Origin: Methanolobus sp. UBA32 | Lineage (GTDB): Archaea; Halobacteriota; Methanosarcinia; Methanosarcinales; Methanosarcinaceae | Reading direction: 5' to 3' | NCBI GenBank assembly: GCA_002507205.1 | Contig: DAZF01000068.1 | Coordinates: 70,211 to 98,227 of the forward strand | DNA length: 28,017 bases | Part shown: piece by piece, positions 24,162 through 28,017 of the stretch | Layout of the letters: every line of letters begins with the position of its first letter | How positions within the stretch are numbered: position 1 is the first letter of the stretch | The notes under the pieces: generated by a model | The model's input: the letters and a program-made list of their open reading frames with translations, nothing else | What the model was told of the DNA's origin: nothing | The model's database searches: none | Program-made: the position numbers and the translations under genes

Positions 24162-24590
24162 ATGGAAAAAAGCAAAGCCATTGTAATTATAGCCTTGGCT
24201 GTTGTGGCATGTGCAGGCATTGTGGGTGCATACATGTTACTTGGGCCAGAAACTGGCAGCCCGACCATAAATGAGTCACAGGCTCAAGAAATCATCCTGA
24301 ATAACTCTGATGCAGCGGCATATTATTCATCCCATTTCAAAGTAGAGGAATGGAGGGTCACGACTACCTCACTTGTTGAGAGTGCCCCGAATAGTACTGT
24401 ACTGGATGAGGAAGGAATATGGAAGATTGACATCATGGAACGTAGCTGTGCATGTTCCGGCATAAAGGACCTCTATGTAATAGAGGGCTACGTGTCATCC
24501 AGCACCGGCGAGCTTCTGGAAGTCAGCACTAAATCCGTTTTGGAAAGCCAATATGAGAAAAAGACCTGTGCATCAACATCCTGCCACTAA
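24162..24590 (+). CDS. Membrane-anchored extracytoplasmic protein with cysteines
   Basis: A 142-residue protein with one N-terminal hydrophobic segment (about residues 6-27), acting as signal anchor or signal peptide, and an outside domain. Cysteines occur in RSCACSG in the middle and KTCASTSCH at the extreme C-terminus. The middle region SQAQEIILNNSDAAAYYS and the WKIDIME and LYVIEGYVSSSTGELLEVS strands resemble small PepSY-like modules, which is only an impression. A TATA-like TTTATAGC (24130-24137) predicts a start near 24159, so the message is nearly leaderless. It overlaps the Trx-CcdA gene by 38 bp, implying coupled translation and related function. Confidence 0.7.
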   Translation: MEKSKAIVIIALAVVACAGIVGAYMLLGPETGSPTINESQAQEIILNNSDAAAYYSSHFKVEEWRVTTTSLVESAPNSTVLDEEGIWKIDIMERSCACSGIKDLYVIEGYVSSSTGELLEVSTKSVLESQYEKKTCASTSCH

Positions 24591-25677
24591 ACTGCCCTTG
24601 CGCAGAATAGCTGGTACTTTGATACTATTATTGGTGCTTACAACAGGAATAGCTCAGGCTGGAAATGTATCAGTAGAATACTTTTATGAAAGCGGATGCC
24701 TTAAGTGCGCACAGGCCTCGCCTGTGATTGAAAAAATAGTCACGCAAAATCCTGACATAAACTTCTCCGAATACGAGATTGCATCTTCTTTCAGTCTGGC
24801 GAAGCAATATGGAGTAAACACAGTTCCAGCAGTAGTCATTAACAAAAGCATAGTCATAAATTATGATGACTATAAAGGAGATACGGAATTATTTGAAACG
24901 CTGCTTTCCGAATCCATTGAAACAGCCCCCCCTATTCAGGACATCCCCGAATCAGACATAGACCTTTCAAACTCTTCAGCAACCTGGAACACAGATACAC
25001 AAACACCTTACGTCATATTTATCGCAGGCTTGCTTGCCGGATTTAATCCATGCCTCATTGCAGTAATGGCCTTTCTGGCATCCGTTATAGTTTCCTCAGG
25101 CGGTTCACGCAAAGACATGCTTGTACTGGTAACAGGTTTTTGCTCCGGCATATTTGTAACTTACATGATCGTTGGTTTTGGAATACTGAACACCATCAGT
25201 TACTTCCCCGGAATAAGGGAAATCATCACAAACCTTATGGTACTACTGGTAGCTTTCCTTGGACTGTGGCACCTTTATGATGCATACTACATCAAAAAAC
25301 ACTCTAAATCATCTTTCAAAACCCCTCGTTCATTTATAGACCTCATGGGAAAGGCCGAAGGCAGGAACATTCTGGCAATATCATTTGTAGGAGGCAGTAT
25401 TTTTTCACTGGTCAAAGCTCCCTGCGTGGGTGCAGTCTACCTGATGATCCTTGAGATGCTTATATCAGGAGACGATATTTTAGGAGGAACGCTGTATATG
25501 GCACTCTATAATCTGGGTGTTATCCTGCCAATATTGATCCTTGGCGCTCTCCTGGCTTTTGGCCTTGACCCGAAAAAAGTCAATGATTACAGGGAAAAAA
25601 AGCGTGTAGAGATACGCCTCATAACAGGTGTTATCCTTATACTGCTTGCATTGATGCTTAACTTCAATATAATCTGA
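24553..25677 (+). CDS. Thioredoxin-CcdA fusion (DsbD-like thiol transporter)
   Basis: A 374-residue integral membrane thiol-disulfide protein. A basic N-terminus and hydrophobic signal (about 18-35, ending AQA) are followed by an extracytoplasmic thioredoxin-fold domain with C49-LK-C52 and a cis-Pro site in NTVPAVV (about 92). An acidic linker leads to a CcdA/DsbD-type multi-span domain (about 152-374) in which C167 (FNPCLIA) and C291 (KAPCVGA) are the expected redox pair. It should move reducing equivalents from the cytosol to outside proteins. The start lies inside the upstream gene encoding a Cys-containing anchored protein, a plausible redox client. The gene converges on crcB. Confidence 0.88.
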   Translation: MRKRPVHQHPATKLPLRRIAGTLILLLVLTTGIAQAGNVSVEYFYESGCLKCAQASPVIEKIVTQNPDINFSEYEIASSFSLAKQYGVNTVPAVVINKSIVINYDDYKGDTELFETLLSESIETAPPIQDIPESDIDLSNSSATWNTDTQTPYVIFIAGLLAGFNPCLIAVMAFLASVIVSSGGSRKDMLVLVTGFCSGIFVTYMIVGFGILNTISYFPGIREIITNLMVLLVAFLGLWHLYDAYYIKKHSKSSFKTPRSFIDLMGKAEGRNILAISFVGGSIFSLVKAPCVGAVYLMILEMLISGDDILGGTLYMALYNLGVILPILILGALLAFGLDPKKVNDYREKKRVEIRLITGVILILLALMLNFNII

Positions 25678-25711
25678 TAAAATAGGCGCCTTTACAGATA
25701 AAAGGATGAAC

Positions 25712-26065
25712 CTATGGAATAATTAGCTGGTATACCAGTGCCGTTGCAATCAGGCACACGGCTAAGTTAAGGATGATATTCAACAGGAAATACTTATTCT
25801 CCCCCTCTTCCAGCAACCTGAAACTTTCATATGCAAAAGTAGAGAATGTAGTAAAAGAACCCAGCATTCCGATGCTGACAAAGAATCGTAGAGACCCTTC
25901 TACAGATGAAAAGGTCATTGCTGCCAGTACAAAACTGCCTATTGCATTCACAGTGAGAGTTCCGGATGGAATTTCATTTATCCGGGGAATTGCACCGGAT
26001 ACAAGATATCTGAGTATTGCACCGATGAATCCACCTGTACCTACAAGCAGAATTTCAGAGACCAC
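25712..26065 (-). CDS. crcB: Fluoride channel FluC/CrcB, second copy
   Basis: A 117-residue four-helix fluoride exporter. It carries GTGGFIGAILRYL near the start, GTLTVNAIGSFVLA in the second helix and the Phe-box GMLGSFTTFSTF in the third. It overlaps the preceding crcB by 11 bp. Tandem short FluC genes normally encode the two oppositely oriented halves of an antiparallel heterodimer. It is the last gene of the moaD-moeA-crcB-crcB run. Confidence 0.92.
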   Translation of the reverse strand: MVSEILLVGTGGFIGAILRYLVSGAIPRINEIPSGTLTVNAIGSFVLAAMTFSSVEGSLRFFVSIGMLGSFTTFSTFAYESFRLLEEGENKYFLLNIILNLAVCLIATALVYQLIIP

Positions 26066-26456
26066 TACGTTCTTCCCCCTTTTTTACAATGTACACAACG
26101 ATTCCCCTTCCTGCGAATACTCCCCCAAGCGTAAGGAGAACATTTGCAATTACATTGAACACCGCCTCAACCAAAGGCATCTGGAATGTCTGGACCGTAA
26201 ATGTGGAAAATGTGGTCAGTGAACCCAAAAATCCAATACCGAAGAACATTCGGATTCTTGGAGACACATATCCCAGATACTCGGAGTTATACATCAGAAA
26301 ACCAAGCAGTATGCTACCAAGAACATTGACCACAAGAGTGCCGGATGCAGGCCCTAACTGACCTGCTATCATAAATCGTGAAATTGCCCCGAAGAATCCC
26401 CCTGCACCTATTATAAGGAGATCAAGAGCCCGTTCTGTGGAAGAATTATCATTCAA
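26055..26456 (-). CDS. crcB: Fluoride channel FluC/CrcB, first copy
   Basis: A 133-residue four-helix membrane protein of the FluC family. It shows GAGGFFGAISRFM, GTLVVNVLGSILLG and GFLGSLTTFSTFT, the last holding the conserved Phe residues lining the pore. It has a longer charged N-terminus and a basic C-terminus (VKKGEERSG) compared with its partner, consistent with the opposite membrane orientation. Its ATG overlaps the moeA stop by 8 bp and its end overlaps the second crcB by 11 bp, so all are cotranscribed. No fluoride riboswitch is seen. Confidence 0.92.
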   Translation of the reverse strand: MNDNSSTERALDLLIIGAGGFFGAISRFMIAGQLGPASGTLVVNVLGSILLGFLMYNSEYLGYVSPRIRMFFGIGFLGSLTTFSTFTVQTFQMPLVEAVFNVIANVLLTLGGVFAGRGIVVYIVKKGEERSGL

Positions 26457-27633
26457 TCAGCACAACTTCCACTTCGCTTCCTTCTTCGCATCCCTCAACA
26501 TTCTCCGGGATTATAACAAATCCATCGGATTTTGCAATGGAACTCAGTATTCCGGCACCTGCTGTCATGAGAGGGTGAGCAATATCTCCTTCGAGTATTA
26601 CCCTTGCATAACTGAGGTACCCTTCCCTTGACATGATCTTTCCACTCATGCGGGCTGTTACTTTTGTCTCAGGTATATCCGGAATATTCCCGGCTTTTCT
26701 AAGTGCAGGTTTTCCAAATGCAAAAAGTGCTACAAGACCTGCTGCCGGATACCCGGGCATACAAAGTATCGGCACATCATCTGCAACCCCAAGAGCCGTA
26801 GGTTTTCCGGGACTAAGCCCTACACCATGAACAAGTTTCGTTCCCAGCTTTTCAACGACTTTCGGCACATAATCTTTATCCCCTACAGAGGTTCCACCGG
26901 ATACCACAATCATATCGGTGTCAAGATTGACCCTGATAGCATCTTCAATGAGTTGCTTATCCTCAGGCACAATGTCGCAGTATCGTGCAATTCCGCCCCA
27001 TTTCTCTACATACATCCCTATCATGAGACTGTTGATATCCAGTGTCTTCCCCGGTGCCGGGACACCATCCCCCGGAAGCGGCAGGAGATCATTGCCAGTG
27101 GGAATGATAGCAACAACAGGCTTCGCATATACTTTTACATCATTTACTCCAAGAGAGGCAAGCACAGCAATATCGCACGGCCTGAGAAAATGGCTTTTGT
27201 TGAATATTAACTCATTCTTCCTTACGTCCTCGCCAATTTCACCAACGTTCTTACCGGGGTGAACCTGTGCCCGGATCTCCACCATATCCCCGATGGGTAT
27301 GGTGTCCTCCAACATGAGCACAGCATCTGCATCATCGGGGACGTAATCTCCTGTATTTACCGGAACACATGTACCTTCAGTCACCTCGTCGGATACCTGA
27401 AGCATTACAGGATTTGTAGGTGAAGCACCCATCAGGTCAACAGACCGGACTGCAAAACCATCCATAGCCGAACGGCGGTAATGTGGTACGTTACGTGGCG
27501 CGAGTATGCTTGCTGAAAGCACCCTGCCAATAGAAGAGGTTGCCGGAATTAGCTCGACCCGATCCATGCCTTTTATCTGTGAAAGGAACAGCTCCTTTGC
27601 TTTTCCGACATCTGTGCGTTCTCTGAATATCAT
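26449..27633 (-). CDS. moeA: Molybdopterin molybdotransferase
   Basis: MoeA inserts molybdenum or tungsten into adenylylated molybdopterin. At 394 residues it is full length, with the N-terminal RRSAMDGFAVR, the GASP-NP segment, PVNTGDYVPDDADAVLMLED, the MoaB-like central domain (VVSGGTSVGDKDYVPKVVE) and the LSPGKPTALG and PGYPAAGLVA loops, followed by the C-terminal beta domain. GGAGGA lies at ideal distance before the ATG. It follows moaD by 20 bp and overlaps crcB by 8 bp. Confidence 0.95.
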   Translation of the reverse strand: MIFRERTDVGKAKELFLSQIKGMDRVELIPATSSIGRVLSASILAPRNVPHYRRSAMDGFAVRSVDLMGASPTNPVMLQVSDEVTEGTCVPVNTGDYVPDDADAVLMLEDTIPIGDMVEIRAQVHPGKNVGEIGEDVRKNELIFNKSHFLRPCDIAVLASLGVNDVKVYAKPVVAIIPTGNDLLPLPGDGVPAPGKTLDINSLMIGMYVEKWGGIARYCDIVPEDKQLIEDAIRVNLDTDMIVVSGGTSVGDKDYVPKVVEKLGTKLVHGVGLSPGKPTALGVADDVPILCMPGYPAAGLVALFAFGKPALRKAGNIPDIPETKVTARMSGKIMSREGYLSYARVILEGDIAHPLMTAGAGILSSIAKSDGFVIIPENVEGCEEGSEVEVVLIE

Positions 27634-27653
27634 TCCGATTCCTCCAGGATAAC

Positions 27654-27935
27654 TCAGCCGCCTGACACTGGCGGGAATACTCCCAGTTCGTCATTGTCAC
27701 TGAGAATTGTAGCCAGTCCTTCCATGTGTTTGATATTATTCCCATTGAGGAACACATTGATGTAACCGCAAAGTTTCACGTCTTCTCCTGCTTCAAATAT
27801 GAGTTCGTTCAAAGAAGGATATTGTTCCGTTAGAGAAAGCAGAACGTCTTTTACAGTATGCCCTGTCAGTGTTAATGAGGAGGCCTGCGCAATCTCCCTC
27901 AGGTTTGCAAAAAGTTTAACCTTAACGTTTGCCAT
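27654..27935 (-). CDS. moaD: MoaD/ThiS-family ubiquitin-like sulfur carrier
   Basis: A 93-residue beta-grasp protein ending in the diagnostic C-terminal Gly-Gly (FPPVSGG) that is adenylylated and thiocarboxylated. VKVKLFANLREIAQ is the first strand-helix and NVFLNGNNIKHMEGL the central strand. It probably supplies sulfur for molybdopterin, as moeA follows; in archaea such proteins can also serve as SAMP protein modifiers. I start it at the ATG at 27935 because TTTATAA (27961-27967) predicts transcription at about 27938; an in-frame GTG at 27950 would add five residues. Confidence 0.85.
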   Translation of the reverse strand: MANVKVKLFANLREIAQASSLTLTGHTVKDVLLSLTEQYPSLNELIFEAGEDVKLCGYINVFLNGNNIKHMEGLATILSDNDELGVFPPVSGG

Positions 27936-27960
27936 GGGGACATTATTCACTACGGATATG

Positions 27961-27967
27961 TTATAAA
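27961..27967 (-). promoter_or_regulatory. TATA box for the moaD-moeA-crcB-crcB operon
   Basis: TTTATAA on the minus strand lies about 26 bp before position 27938, just ahead of the moaD ATG, predicting an almost leaderless transcript. Confidence 0.45.
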
Positions 27968-27985
27968 ACTAATCCATGTCAACTA

Positions 27986-28005
27986 CCACCCTATGAATAG
28001 GGTGG
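27986..28005. terminator. Hairpin CCACCCTA-TGAA-TAGGGTGG at window end
   Basis: A perfect 8-bp stem with a 4-nt loop, followed on the plus strand by pyrimidine-rich sequence. It lies just upstream of the moaD promoter. It may be a terminator of a gene beyond the window or an operator; the symmetry does not decide the strand. Confidence 0.4.
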
Positions 28006-28017
28006 CTTGTCCTTCTA

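Noticed and set aside
25712..26456. Fluoride riboswitch upstream of crcB
   Set aside because: crcB starts inside the end of moeA, leaving no room for a leader aptamer, and no matching motif was seen ahead of moaD.

Overview
The window is a compact, moderately AT-rich archaeal chromosome segment, most likely from a methylotrophic methanogen of the Methanosarcinaceae (Methanolobus/Methanococcoides/Methanohalophilus-like). The evidence is a set of archaeal information-processing genes (PAN proteasomal ATPase, aMBF1, aIF2-beta with a TRAM tail, L10e, archaeal PheS and TrpS), a CfbB/CbiA amidotransferase for F430 or corrinoid synthesis, several methanogen-type DUF families (DUF356, DUF99, DUF531, DUF166, DUF1786) and two PEF-CTERM surface proteins. 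Promoters look archaeal: TATA-like boxes lie about 25 nt before short or absent leaders. No rRNA, tRNA, CRISPR array, insertion sequence or phage gene was seen, so this is mainly core genome with a few small accessory patches.

Layout. 1-2.2 kb: the 3' part of cfbB, a structured RNA candidate (about 1307-1500), a DUF167 gene, and a 26-codon microprotein gene with a strong ribosome-binding site followed by an inverted repeat. 2.2-4.6 kb: a Toprim gene converging on DUF356, then aMBF1-proC on the minus strand. 4.6-7.9 kb: pan, divergent from aMBF1 over a palindromic TATA element, then DUF99 abutting convergent glmM. 8.0-10.6 kb: larE-GNAT-DUF531, then DUF166. 10.6-12.4 kb: two PEF-CTERM genes flanking a gap with a 53-codon membrane ORF. 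12.6-17.3 kb: DUF362-ferredoxin, the trpS-pheS operon and a membrane protein. 17.3-20.6 kb, minus strand: L10e-aIF2-beta and a KaiC-like ATPase-radical SAM pair. 20.7-23.7 kb: DUF1786 and moaB on a 47-bp divergent promoter, a degenerate RecA/KaiC-fold protein and a YhbY protein. 23.7-28 kb: DUF190, an anchored Cys-containing protein overlapping a thioredoxin-CcdA fusion, and a minus-strand moaD-moeA-crcB-crcB operon.

Functional themes are cofactor chemistry (CfbB, LarE, MoaB, MoaD, MoeA, radical SAM, DUF362), translation and protein quality control (PheS, TrpS, aIF2-beta, L10e, PAN, YhbY), extracytoplasmic redox and cell-surface proteins, and fluoride export. The least explained elements are the structured RNA, the microprotein, the KaiC/radical-SAM pair, the pseudo-ATPase and the anchored protein next to Trx-CcdA. 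All family calls come from reading motifs by eye; no database search was run.
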